From NCBI RefSeq assembly GCF_001311375.1, contig NZ_BBAS01000004.1, positions 1 to 64,000 on the forward strand: DNA of 64,000 nt, in the 5' to 3' direction. Below are positions 21,158 to 30,276 of this stretch, piece by piece. Under the pieces are notes generated by a model, which saw nothing but the letters and a program-made list of their open reading frames with translations, ran no database searches and was not told the origin of the DNA. The stretch is from Limosilactobacillus equigenerosi DSM 18793 = JCM 14505 (lineage in GTDB: Bacteria > Bacillota > Bacilli > Lactobacillales > Lactobacillaceae). How positions within the stretch are numbered: the stretch's first letter is position 1; each line of letters begins with the position of its first letter. A program made the translations under genes and the position numbers.

Positions 21158-22228
21158 ATGGCTGAAAAAGCTTTAATTTTAGATGATGGCACGGTCTTTA
21201 ATGGTCGGGCATTTGGTTCCCCTGCTGTCTCGTTTGGGGAAGTAATTTTTAATACTAGCTTAACGGGGTATCAAGAATTAATTACCAACCAAGCTTATTA
21301 CAATCAACTGGTTGTATTTACGCAACCTAATATTGGAAATTTGCCAATTAGCTCCAACTTGTATGAATCAATTCAGCCAACGATTAAAGGGGTGATTGTA
21401 CATAATACGGGGACGTTAGCGGATGATGATCCGCGGAGCTTGGATGCCTACCTCAAGAAACATAATATTCCGGGCATTACGGATATTGATACACGGGCAT
21501 TAGTGCGGCATTTGCGCGCAGCGGGACGGCCGATGCGGGGCAGCTTAGTCCCCGTGGCCGATGATCATGCGTTTGATCAATTAAACGCAACGGTGCTTAC
21601 GAATCAACAAGTGGCCCAAGTTTCGACCCCCAAACCATATCCCAATCCCGATGTCGGCGAAAGTGTCGTGGTGATTGACTTTGGTTTGAAAAACGGGATT
21701 TTACGGGAATTAAGTCGCCGGAAATGTAATGTGACCGTGTTGCCATACAACGTGACGGCGGAAGAGGTTATGCAATTGGATCCCGCGGGGGTAGTGTTGA
21801 GTTCCGGCCCAGGAGATCCGCATGATTTGAAGCCGACCGTGCTCCAAATGATTCGTGATTTGCAAGCTCAGGTTCCCATGATGGCCTTTGGCTTGGGACA
21901 TGAATTATTTGCTTTGGCTAACGGCACTGAGTGTACGCGCCAAGCTGTTGAATATCATGGCAGCAACCATCCAATTTTGGAAGTGATTACGGATCATATT
22001 ATGTATGCGCAACAAGATAGTGCTTACCGGATTAGTAAGGAATCCGTCAATCGCCAAGAACTATTTATTACGTATTTAGATTTAATTACGGGTGGGGTAA
22101 TTGGGTTACGGCATCGGTTTTACCCAGCCTTTTCGGTTCAATTTTATCCGGATGGGGCGCCGGGGCCCGATGATACCAATCCGTTAATTGATGAATTTAT
22201 GGAAAATATTAAATTACGAAAGGGGTAA
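21158..22228 (+). CDS. CarA-like protein, catalytic Cys and His replaced
   Basis: Homologue of the small (glutamine amidotransferase) subunit of carbamoyl-phosphate synthase, 356 residues, frame intact. N-terminal CarA domain is well kept (SFGEVIFNTSLTGYQE, DIDTRALVRHLR). In the class I amidotransferase domain the nucleophile motif GICLGHQ reads AFGLGHE (Gly instead of Cys) and QFHP reads QFYP (Tyr instead of His). The [10 protein letters not shown] block is also altered to YHGSNHPI. Hydrolysis of glutamine by the usual triad is therefore not expected. Vertebrate CPS I also lost the Cys and uses free ammonia, but its synthase half is intact. Directly followed by a degenerate CarB-like gene. 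Compare the intact copy at 36147-37241. Confidence 0.85.
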   Translation: MAEKALILDDGTVFNGRAFGSPAVSFGEVIFNTSLTGYQELITNQAYYNQLVVFTQPNIGNLPISSNLYESIQPTIKGVIVHNTGTLADDDPRSLDAYLKKHNIPGITDIDTRALVRHLRAAGRPMRGSLVPVADDHAFDQLNATVLTNQQVAQVSTPKPYPNPDVGESVVVIDFGLKNGILRELSRRKCNVTVLPYNVTAEEVMQLDPAGVVLSSGPGDPHDLKPTVLQMIRDLQAQVPMMAFGLGHELFALANGTECTRQAVEYHGSNHPILEVITDHIMYAQQDSAYRISKESVNRQELFITYLDLITGGVIGLRHRFYPAFSVQFYPDGAPGPDDTNPLIDEFMENIKLRKG

Positions 22229-22236
22229 TGTGAGTT

Positions 22237-24720
22237 ATGCCAAGTGTCCTATTAGTTGGGGCCGGGGCCGATACTGTTTATCGTGGTGATGAACTCGATT
22301 TAACGGCGGTTAATTTGCTAGCAACGTTTAAGCAACGGGGCTGGGAAACGATTGTCATTAATAACAACCCCTTTGCCCAAAGTTTAGAAAGTAATTTTCA
22401 AGTTGATCATGTTGAAATTCGGCCGTTAACCGTCACTAATGTGGTGGATGTGATCCAGGAATATCAACCTGATATCGTAGTTCCCACGCTTGGGGAACGC
22501 TGGACGTTTGATTTACTGCGAGAAGTGCAAGCAACTGGTGTTTTTGAAACGTTACCAACGCGCTTGGTGGGGATTTCGTTGACTAGTATTAAAACGGTGC
22601 TTAACCCACCAATGTTAGCAGCTACCTTACGACAAATTGGGGCGCCAGTTAAGCACGTACAAGTGGCGGATCACTATGCAGCGGCTTATGAAATGGTCCG
22701 TGAATATGGCTATCCGTTAGTTAGTCGGCCAGTTTCAGCGCAAGGAACCAGTACGCCCAAAATTGCTTTTGATGATGCCTCATTTGAAGCCAATTTTATG
22801 GAAGCACAGGCACTTTCGAAGAAGAAAGAAGTTGCGATTCAACAAAGTCTGCAAGGAATGAAAGAAGTTGAAGTCGTAGTTTGTCGGGATCAAAGTGGGA
22901 CGCTAATTGAAATTGCTACAGTCGAAAATATTGATCCAATTGGGATTCATGCCGCCGATTCGTATGCGGTAACGCCGGCTCAAACGTTACTTGATCGGGA
23001 ATTACAAACTTTACGGAAGTTAGCCTTTAAGATTACGCGCAAATTGCGGATTGTAGGGGTTAACCATGTCCAATTTGCGATTGATCGCCGCCATCAAAAA
23101 TGTACGTCACTAAGGTGAGCCCATATTTTGATCGGACGACGTCATTTGTTGAATTAGCAACAGGGTACCCATTGTCAAAAGTCGTGGGCTGTTTATATAC
23201 TGGGCAATTGTTACGGGAAATTGATTTAGGAACCAGTATGCGCCCTATACGGCGATTACCGAACCCGTCACTGATAGTACTGCCGTCCGGGTTCCAATCT
23301 TTGCCCACATGTTCTTACCAGAAGCTAATTGGCGATTGGGAACGCAAAAACGGTCAATTGGGACGGCCGTTGGAATTGGGCGGAGTGTTCCAGAAGCATT
23401 AGTCAAAGCCTTGACTTATCAAGAGGATGACTTTGGAAAGACTCGCTTAGCAGCCATGCACCAATTAACGAGTTCGCAATTAGATCAAGTATTAATTCAT
23501 CCCGAAGCGAACCGGATTTATTCAATTTTTGAAGCCTTACGGCGCGGATATAGTACGGATGAAATTGCGGAATTAACCCACATTGAAAGTTACTATATTA
23601 GTGAATTGAAACGGGTCCAACAAGTGATGGAGCAACTTTATACTGGAACTTGGGACGCCCAAATCTATCGGCAAGCCAAGGATTTGGGCTTGCCGGATGC
23701 AACCATTGCGCGGATTACGGAGCAATCATTTGAAACGATTCGGACTGCTAGCCAAACTTGGCAAGTCAATCGGACATATAAAGAAGTGGATCCGGCAGCG
23801 GGTGAGTTTGAACAACATTCGGCTCGGTTCTATGCTAGTTTTGAACGGGAAAATGAAAGTCAGCCGGCACCTGGTAAACGAGTATTAGTCGTAGGGCCGG
23901 GCCACGGGCCTTAGGGAATGGGACGGCTAATGATTATGTCGCGACCCAAGTGATGCAAGCTCTCAAAGCCCAAGGATATCAAGTAATTTTATTGAATGAC
24001 AATCCCAGTTCTGTGACGATGGCAAGCGTGGTAGCGGATAAAATTTATGTTGAGCCTCGGACGACCGAAGTAGTTCGCGAAGTTGCTTATTTGGAACAGC
24101 CAGCAATTATTTTAGTCCCAGCGATGGCGGCGGAAATGCGGCAATTCTTAGCGGAAACAACGTGGGCGGACAAGGTCATGACGCTTCAAATGGTTGATGC
24201 ACCGCATGATTTTACTACGACTACGCCAACGGTGGCCGTGAATGTGTTGTTTGATGGTAATGTGATTTATCCCTTAGGAATGATTGATGAGTTACCTGAT
24301 CCGCAAACGCAGCAAATTGCGGGGACGTTCCGCCAATACCCAACCCAGTTAGCGAGTGAGGTCCAACAAGAGGTACAAAATTTAGCCAATGAGACCTTAT
24401 TAGAGGCCGGGGTGGCGAAGGGAATCTATCAACTAATTTTTGCTAAGGATAATGATACGTGGAAATTAGTTTTGCAACACCCGATTCCCGCCCCGGATGT
24501 GGCCTTTTTATCGAAAGCGGTGCGGTTAAATATTGCTGGATTGGTGATGGCTATGCGCTTAGGAACCTTAGAACAATACTTCCAAACGTTAGCCGAATTA
24601 CCAATGCCACCACAACAATTACAATACCGATCATTATATCCATTCAAAGCGTTGCATTTAGCCCAAGCTAAGCCTAACAAATCGCATATTGTTGGGGCGA
24701 CGATTAAGTGGTTACCATAA
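22237..24720 (+). CDS. Shortened, degenerate CarB-like protein
   Basis: Homologue of the carbamoyl-phosphate synthase large subunit, about 828 residues after frame repair against about 1,065 for the intact copy in the pyr operon. The N-terminal half aligns along its length, but the ATP/metal motif EVNPR reads KVSPY and the EDR motif before the first ATP-grasp reads LNPPM. The C-terminal half keeps the Rossmann pre-ATP-grasp segment (RVLVVGPGP) but lacks a large part of the second ATP-grasp domain and the allosteric MGS-like domain. Breaks: near 23097 (5 A, 6 expected), 23237 (ACCAG, one C missing) and 23905 (GGCCACGG, one C missing). Apart from these the frame is open, which argues against simple decay. 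Function unknown. Confidence 0.75.
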
Positions 24721-24724
24721 ATAT

Positions 24725-24753
24725 AAAAGCGGTCCTGAAATGGACCGCTTTTT
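24725..24753. terminator. Bidirectional terminator
   Basis: AAAAGCGGTCC/GGACCGCTTTTT hairpin between convergent carB-like and 24756-24944 genes. Confidence 0.88.
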
Positions 24754-24755
24754 AA

Positions 24756-24944
24756 CTATTTACTAGATTTTAACCGTTGTTCAATGGTGGCAACGTGATG
24801 GTGATATTGTTCAACCCGTTGATTAATTGCCCGCATGACGGGGGTAACTTGGTTCATGGCTTGCGTTAATTCATTCGTTGCTTGATGGACTTGTTGCCAA
24901 GCATGCCGAACTTGTTGAACATTTTGCCAAAGTTCTTTAATCAT
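24756..24944 (-). CDS. Small helical protein of unknown function
   Basis: 62 residues, rich in Gln, Val, His and Ala, predicted to be almost entirely helical or coiled coil (heptad-like repeats of L/V/M through WQNVQQVRHAWQQVHQATNE). Its ATG overlaps the stop of the HIT gene by one base in TAATGA, so it is translationally coupled to it. Similar small genes follow hit in other lactobacilli from general recollection. No function proposed. Confidence 0.6.
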   Translation of the reverse strand: MIKELWQNVQQVRHAWQQVHQATNELTQAMNQVTPVMRAINQRVEQYHHHVATIEQRLKSSK

Positions 24945-25375
24945 TATTGAGCCTCGAATTGCTTTTGAATGGCAGCTTGCACGGCGGCGTATTTCGTATC
25001 ATCATATTGGTCAGTGTGATCACCAAAATGAATTGAGAAATCATCATCGTCAGCGTAGCGAGGAATCAAATGCCAGTGACTGTGGAAGACGCTTTGGTAG
25101 GCCACTTCACCATTATTGTTCATGACGTTCATGCCGACAATGCTAGGATCGCTAGCTTGGATGGCGCGGGCAATTTTTGGTAAGCGACTAAGGACTTCCT
25201 TGGCTAAATTATCATCGTATTCAAATAGGTTGGCAACGTGGTGCTTGGGGATGACTAAGGTATGGCCAGGGGTCACTTGTGAGATATCTAAAAAGGCCTT
25301 CACAACGTCATCTTCGTAAACTGTGTAGCTAGGAATGTCACCATTAATGATTTTGCAGAAAATACAATCTTCCAT
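24944..25375 (-). CDS. hit: HIT-family nucleotide hydrolase
   Basis: 143 residues. Zinc/N-terminal CIFCKIINGDIPSY and the histidine triad HSHWHLIPR near residue 99 identify the Hint/HIT branch (nucleoside phosphoramidate hydrolase). Start at ATG 25375 with GAGG upstream; a longer reading lacks a binding site. Divergent from ecsA, the usual arrangement in Bacilli, where hit and ecs lie back to back. Confidence 0.92.
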   Translation of the reverse strand: MEDCIFCKIINGDIPSYTVYEDDVVKAFLDISQVTPGHTLVIPKHHVANLFEYDDNLAKEVLSRLPKIARAIQASDPSIVGMNVMNNNGEVAYQSVFHSHWHLIPRYADDDDFSIHFGDHTDQYDDTKYAAVQAAIQKQFEAQ

Positions 25376-25511
25376 AATTAAGAACCTCGTTTCGTTTTTT
25401 ATTAGTATGACGATTTTTCGGAAGTTGTGCAAGTCTTGGCGCGGTAGAAAATTGCAATTAGCATCATAAATCTCTATTATTAGTATTAAAGAAGTATTTA
25501 AGGAGAAAAGA

Positions 25512-26240
25512 ATGTTATCGATTCAACATTTGGTTGGGGGGTATTCCCAACTGTCGGTTTTGCATGACGTTAATTTTGAGGTCAAATCCGGTGAATTAGT
25601 TGGTTTAATTGGTTTGAACGGGGCCGGTAAATCAACCACGATTAATCATATTATTGGGATGTTAACCCCGCAACAAGGAACGATTGAAATTGATGGTGTT
25701 AGTTTAAAGACGGATGCGAATGCCTATAAACAAGCTTTAGCTTACATCCCAGAAACGCCTATTTTATACCCAGAATTAACGTTGCGCGAACATCTTGATT
25801 TAGTCATCAAAGCCTATGGTTTAGATGAACAAGTTGCTTGGCAACGCGCAGATGAATTATTAACCACGTTCCGCCTCAACAATAAATTAGATTGGTTCCC
25901 GGTGGACTTTTCCAAGGGGATGAAACAAAAAGTCATGATTTGTGCCGCCTTGATGACAGATGCTAAAGTGTTAGTGATTGATGAACCTTTTTATGGCCTT
26001 GATCCGTTAGCTGTTCGTGATTTATTAGTCTTATTAGAAGCTAAAAAGCAGGCCGGGGTGGCGATTTTAATGTCGACCCACGTTTTAGCGACGGCGCAAC
26101 AATATTGTGATCGATTTGTGCTACTAGCGAATGGGCGGGTACAAGCCAGCGGAACGTTAGCTGAGTTACAAGCTGAGCAACCGGGCGCTAGTTTGGACGA
26201 GATATATTTACAATTAGCGCAAGGTGATCAACATGCTTAA
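25512..26240 (+). CDS. ecsA: ABC transporter ATPase EcsA
   Basis: 242 residues: Walker A GLNGAGKSTT, signature FSKGMKQK, Walker B VLVIDEPFYGLDP. EcsAB affects intramembrane proteolysis and secretion in Bacillus. AAGGAG before the ATG. Overlaps ecsB by 8 bases. Confidence 0.9.
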   Translation: MLSIQHLVGGYSQLSVLHDVNFEVKSGELVGLIGLNGAGKSTTINHIIGMLTPQQGTIEIDGVSLKTDANAYKQALAYIPETPILYPELTLREHLDLVIKAYGLDEQVAWQRADELLTTFRLNNKLDWFPVDFSKGMKQKVMICAALMTDAKVLVIDEPFYGLDPLAVRDLLVLLEAKKQAGVAILMSTHVLATAQQYCDRFVLLANGRVQASGTLAELQAEQPGASLDEIYLQLAQGDQHA

Positions 26241-27398
26241 ACAACTTTATCAAACCCGACGCGGGATCAATGGCTGCAATATTTCCGCTATTGGCGGTAT
26301 GTCTTTAATGATCATTTTGTAATTGCGATGTTCTTCTTGTTTGGGGCGGCTGCTTTTGGTTATCAAGGCATATTACCGCAAGTAACGCCACAACAATGGT
26401 GGTGGAATGTGCTAGTGGTCGTTTGGTTGACGATTGCCGTGCAATGGGGACGATTAGCTTTATTTATTAAGGATCCGGATCCAGTGTTCTTATTACCACA
26501 AACGAGTCAAACCACCACGTTAATGCGTGAAGTGAAACGTTATAGTTATCCGCTGGGATTGCTACTGGCGTGGAGCTGGAGTGTGGTCGCCTTACCATTA
26601 TATGTGCGGTTACATCCCGTAAGTTGGAGTACGATAGGAATTCTGGTGGTTACAATTAGTTTGGTTAAGTTAACGTGGTTTAAATTAGCCCAATTCCGCT
26701 TAGTGAATCAATCAAACCGCGGCTGGCAAGTCCTCCAATGGCTTTGGCCTGGCGTGATTGCTATTTTGATCGTGATGAATCCATTTTTCGCAGTACTGGG
26801 GGCAAGCTTGGGCTGGTTGGTAAGTTGGCGTTGGCAGCCGGAATTTAATTGGCGGGCTGCGATTGAATATGAAAACGAGCGCTTATTATCGATTTATCGA
26901 TTCTTTAATTTGTTTACGGATGTGCCGAATTTACCAATCAAGGTTAAGCGCCGCCGATGGTTAAATTGGCTAATTAATTGGTTGAGTGATGGAACCGTCT
27001 GGGGAGATTTGTATGCGCGGGCGTTGGTACGGCAACGTGATTATGGTGATTTAATTGTCCGGTTGAGTTTAGTAGTTGGAATCGCGGTGGCTGTAATCCC
27101 CATCCCATGGGTTCAAACCTTATTGATGGTCGTGGGGGTATATGTAATTGCTGGGCAATTCGGCCCCTTATTCCATCACTTCGATCATAATCCAATGCCA
27201 CAATTGTATCCAACAACGACGACAGCGGCGACGAGTTGGTTACAATTAGTCCGGAAAGTCTTAGTAATTGAGTGGCTCGGCTTGAGTTTGATAGCGTGGC
27301 GCTCGCCCTGGCACTGGATAAATTTGGTGCTAGGCCTTATAATAGTGGTCGGACTAATAACGTGGAGTTTATCGAAGCGTTACTTGAAGGAGAAATAA
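26233..27398 (+). CDS. ecsB: ABC transporter membrane protein EcsB
   Basis: Polytopic membrane partner of EcsA, about 388 residues after repair, with several strongly hydrophobic segments (for example residues 33-50, 105-125, 280-310). Starts in the last codons of ecsA. The frame breaks near 26262 (three G where four restore it); the N-terminus MLKQLYQTRRGDQWLQYFRYWR then runs on into FNDHFVIAMFFLF, matching EcsB proteins. trmB follows directly. Confidence 0.85.
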
Positions 27399-28044
27399 AT
27401 GCGAGTTAAACATAAGAAGTGGGCGGAACCATATTTAGAAAGCCACCCCGAATTAATTAGTTTGAACCCAGCTGAATTTAAGGGAAATTGGCAAAGCCGG
27501 TTTGAAAAGGCACAGCCATTACATTTGGAAGTTGGGATGGGAAAAGGCCAATTCATTATTGGGATGGCCAAAAAAATACCCGCAATACAACTTTATTGGG
27601 TTAGAAATCGAATCAACGGTGGCGGCGATTGCGGCCAAGAAGGCGGAACCAGAACACTTACCGAATTTAACGTTTGTTCGGGCTGATGGCGCAGGATTAG
27701 ATACCTACTTTGCGGATGGCGAAATTGATCAATTATATTTGAATTTCTCTGATCCATGGCCTAAGACGCGCCATGAAAAGCGCCGGTTAACGTATAAGTC
27801 ATTCTTAGCTAATTACCAACAAGTGTTGGTTCCAAAAGGTAGTATTGAATTTAAGACTGACAACATGGGACTATTCCAATATTCATTAACGAGTTTAAAT
27901 AACTATGGAATGATTTTTGATGGTGTTTGGTTAGATTTACATCACAGCGATGAAAACGAAGGCAACGTCGAAACGGAATATGAACAAAAATTTGCGGCCA
28001 AGGGGCAACCGATTTATAAATTACGGGCGCACTTTGCCAAATAG
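27399..28044 (+). CDS. trmB: tRNA (guanine-N7)-methyltransferase
   Basis: Forms m7G46 in tRNA. The protein of about 214 residues has LEVGMGKGQF (SAM binding), FIGLEIE, and the family signature NFSDPWPKTRHEKRRL near 120, with a C-terminal TEYEQKF box. An extra A in a run of seven near 27573 splits it. Placed after ecsB as in many lactobacilli; a terminator follows. Confidence 0.93.
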
Positions 28045-28050
28045 TGATAA

Positions 28051-28086
28051 TAAAATCCTCGTCACTGTGATGGCGGGGATTTTAAT
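28051..28086 (+). terminator. trmB terminator
   Basis: AAAATCC and GGGGATTTT arms with a CACTGTG apex, then T-rich sequence. Confidence 0.72.
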
Positions 28087-28130
28087 TTTGGTGGTTAGAA
28101 ACAATTATTACATTTTTTGTTACAAAAAAA

Positions 28131-28160
28131 TTGACGCTTAACTAATTGAATATCTATAAT
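28131..28160 (+). promoter_or_regulatory. Sigma-A promoter of the DUF1700 operon
   Basis: TTGACG at 28131-28136 and TATAAT at 28155-28160, 18 bases apart, 34 bases before the gene. Confidence 0.75.
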
Positions 28161-28193
28161 AGAGATATCAACCAACAGAGGAGGAGAAAGTTG

Positions 28194-28766
28194 ATGGATC
28201 AAGAAAAATATCTCGATCAATTATCGCAAGCATTGCGCCGTTTATCACCTGATGAACGGATTGCGATTGTTGATAAATATCGCCAAGCACTGCAAGTGTC
28301 CGGTGATTTAACTTGGGATGAAATAGTTAACCGGTTTGGCGAACCGCGTGAGGTTGCCAAGGAAGCCTATCGACAACAGCGAGCTGCTAATCAAACTGGT
28401 AATCGACGGCAAGATTTTGTCCGGAATTTGACGTTACCTAAAATTTTCTTATTAATGGTCTTATTATTAATTACGTTACCAATCTGGGGTACGATTACGG
28501 CCGTCATCTTAGCTGCTTTAATGGCCATTTTCGGGATTGTAATTGGGGTGATTATGACGTGTGTCATTTTAATGTTAACCCTGACCTTAGTTGGCTTTGG
28601 TCTTGGGGGGACTTCATTGGTTAGCGGTGCCTTATTATTAATGAATGCACCGTTAACGGGAGTTTATTATCTCGGACTAGGGTTAGTGGAATTAGCCATT
28701 GGATTATTATTGCTACCAGTCTTTTGGTTAATTTTTAAGGCGGCCGTCCGGTGGCTAGAAGCTTAG
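28194..28766 (+). CDS. DUF1700 (HAAS-domain) membrane protein
   Basis: 190 residues. N-terminal helical HAAS domain (about 1-60; YLDQLSQALRRLSPDERIAIVDKY...FGEPREVAKE) of the kind that often accompanies PadR regulators or DUF4097 proteins, followed by three or four membrane segments from about residue 85. Start ATG 28194 with GAGGAGGAG. First gene of an operon with a DUF4097 protein and PspC, suggesting a role in envelope-stress sensing; that role is inferred. Confidence 0.75.
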   Translation: MDQEKYLDQLSQALRRLSPDERIAIVDKYRQALQVSGDLTWDEIVNRFGEPREVAKEAYRQQRAANQTGNRRQDFVRNLTLPKIFLLMVLLLITLPIWGTITAVILAALMAIFGIVIGVIMTCVILMLTLTLVGFGLGGTSLVSGALLLMNAPLTGVYYLGLGLVELAIGLLLLPVFWLIFKAAVRWLEA

Positions 28767-28809
28767 GAAAATTTGTGACAAAGCGGACCCAACGAGGAGG
28801 TAATGCGTA

Positions 28810-29627
28810 ATGAAAAAAATGGTATCTAACAAGTTTCTTCATGCTCATTATCGGGGTCGTGATTGCCGTTGCCGGTTACTTTGGCGGTGGTCGCAGGCCG
28901 TTGATATTTCCAATTTCCCGCATGTCCAAGCGATTAGCCAAGCTAATTCGGTAGCGCAACATCAACAATGGCAAGATACTGGTTCATTTAAGCGGTTGAC
29001 GGTTGATGTTAATCATACGGATGTGGTAATTAAGACTGGTAAGCATGCGCAAGTCGACTATAAAGGTAACCCTAATGTGAAGTTAAAGGTTACTAATGAT
29101 GGTGAAACGTTATCGATTAAGCAAGTTAGTAAGGCCAAGGCCCAACCACGGGTGCAATTGAAAGACGCGACCGTTTGGGGGCAAGATCGTCCAACCCAAA
29201 GTGGAAAGTTGATTATTACGGTGACGAAGGATCAGTTAGCTGCGTTAAGGGTTAATACACATGTAACTAAGCCAGGCGATTTAGAAATCTGGAATGTTAA
29301 AGTAAAGCAATTAACTGCCGTGGCGCATGAAGCAGTGTTAGAAAATGTTGAAAGTGAAACGACCAAGTTGACGGCGGCTGATGATATTACAATTGATAAT
29401 CCAACGTTCGCCAATACAGCTAATGTATTATCAAAACATGGTGATATTGATGTTTCACAAATTGATCGCGCAGTGGGTACCAAGCAACAGCCACTGCAGG
29501 GGATGTGGAATTATTCAATGCGGAAGGTGAGAACACAACCTTAACGAGAAATCCAACGGCGAATACACAACTGCATTTTACGGCGATGACTGGTGACGTT
29601 TCAATTCGGAAAGGGATGACGGATTAA
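28810..29627 (+). CDS. DUF4097-type membrane-anchored protein
   Basis: About 272 residues after repair. N-terminal membrane anchor (FFMLIIGVVIAVAGYFGGG) and an external right-handed beta-helix-like DUF4097 domain with repeated short segments such as LTVDVNHTDVVIKTG, TAADDITIDN, and GDVSIRKGMTD. Relatives include LiaX-like antimicrobial-peptide sensors. Breaks: near 28815 (extra A in a run of seven), near 28893 (missing C in CGCAGG), near 29487 (missing A in CAACAGCC). The first two nearly cancel, leaving only the anchor out of frame. Stop overlaps the pspC start by one base. Confidence 0.7.
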
Positions 29628-29875
29628 TGAGTAGTAAGAAATTATATCGTTCCCGTGATAATAAAATGATTGCTGGGGTATGTGGTGGAATTGCCGACTA
29701 CCTCGGCTGGGATGCTACCTTTGTGCGGGTGATTTATGTATTATTAAGTGTCTGTTCAGTAGCCTTTCCGGGGATCTTAGTTTATATTTTATTAGCAATT
29801 ATTATTCCAGAACGACCGAATCATGTTGAAAAATCATTTGATGATGTCATCAACGGTGAATTCGAAGAAAAATAG
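29627..29875 (+). CDS. pspC: PspC-domain protein
   Basis: 82 residues with the PspC domain: KLYRSRDNKMIAGVCGGIADYLGWD followed by one membrane segment (VIYVLLSVCSVAFPGILVYILLAIIIP). PspC proteins sense or relay membrane stress. Coupled to the preceding DUF4097 gene (TAATG). Followed by repeat element A. Confidence 0.87.
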   Translation: MSSKKLYRSRDNKMIAGVCGGIADYLGWDATFVRVIYVLLSVCSVAFPGILVYILLAIIIPERPNHVEKSFDDVINGEFEEK

Positions 29876-29890
29876 TATCTGTAGAGGATA

Positions 29891-30096
29891 TGACATAAGT
29901 CAGGCAACCTCTTAAAAAAATCGAACAGCGCAGTACGCAAATGGGCTCGCAACGTCGGAAATCCGAACGCTGCGAGCCTATTTGCGCTTGCGGGGGCGTG
30001 AAGACGAACTAAAATTTAGCAATTTTAGTTCACTAACGATTGACAGCTGCTAAGAAAGGAAACTTTCAAGCAGCTGTTCATGTCATGCTCCCTTTT
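29891..30096 (-). repeat. 206-nt multi-hairpin repeat, copy 2 (element A)
   Basis: Inverted copy of 11594-11799, differing at only a small share of positions by eye. Same three hairpins. It follows the pspC operon, so both copies lie at 3' ends of transcription units. The 29876-30276 gap holds this element, then an AT-rich stretch and the promoter of the next gene. Confidence 0.85.
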
Positions 30097-30201
30097 ATTT
30101 GCATAAAACATGCATTTATATCGTTGAAGTGTATTAAATGAATAATATGCGTAATTTTATAAGAAAAAAATTAAAAATATGCAAAAATTATGGAAAAAGG
30201 G

Positions 30202-30230
30202 TTGTATTAATATACAGTGACTGATAAGAT
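30202..30230 (+). promoter_or_regulatory. Probable promoter of glutamine transporter
   Basis: TTGTAT at 30202-30207 and TAAGAT at 30225-30230, 17 bases apart, in AT-rich DNA 47 bases before the ATG. Confidence 0.5.
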
Positions 30231-30276
30231 ACTTACATAGTCAAAACAGATATAAAATACAGAAAGGGAATTGATT

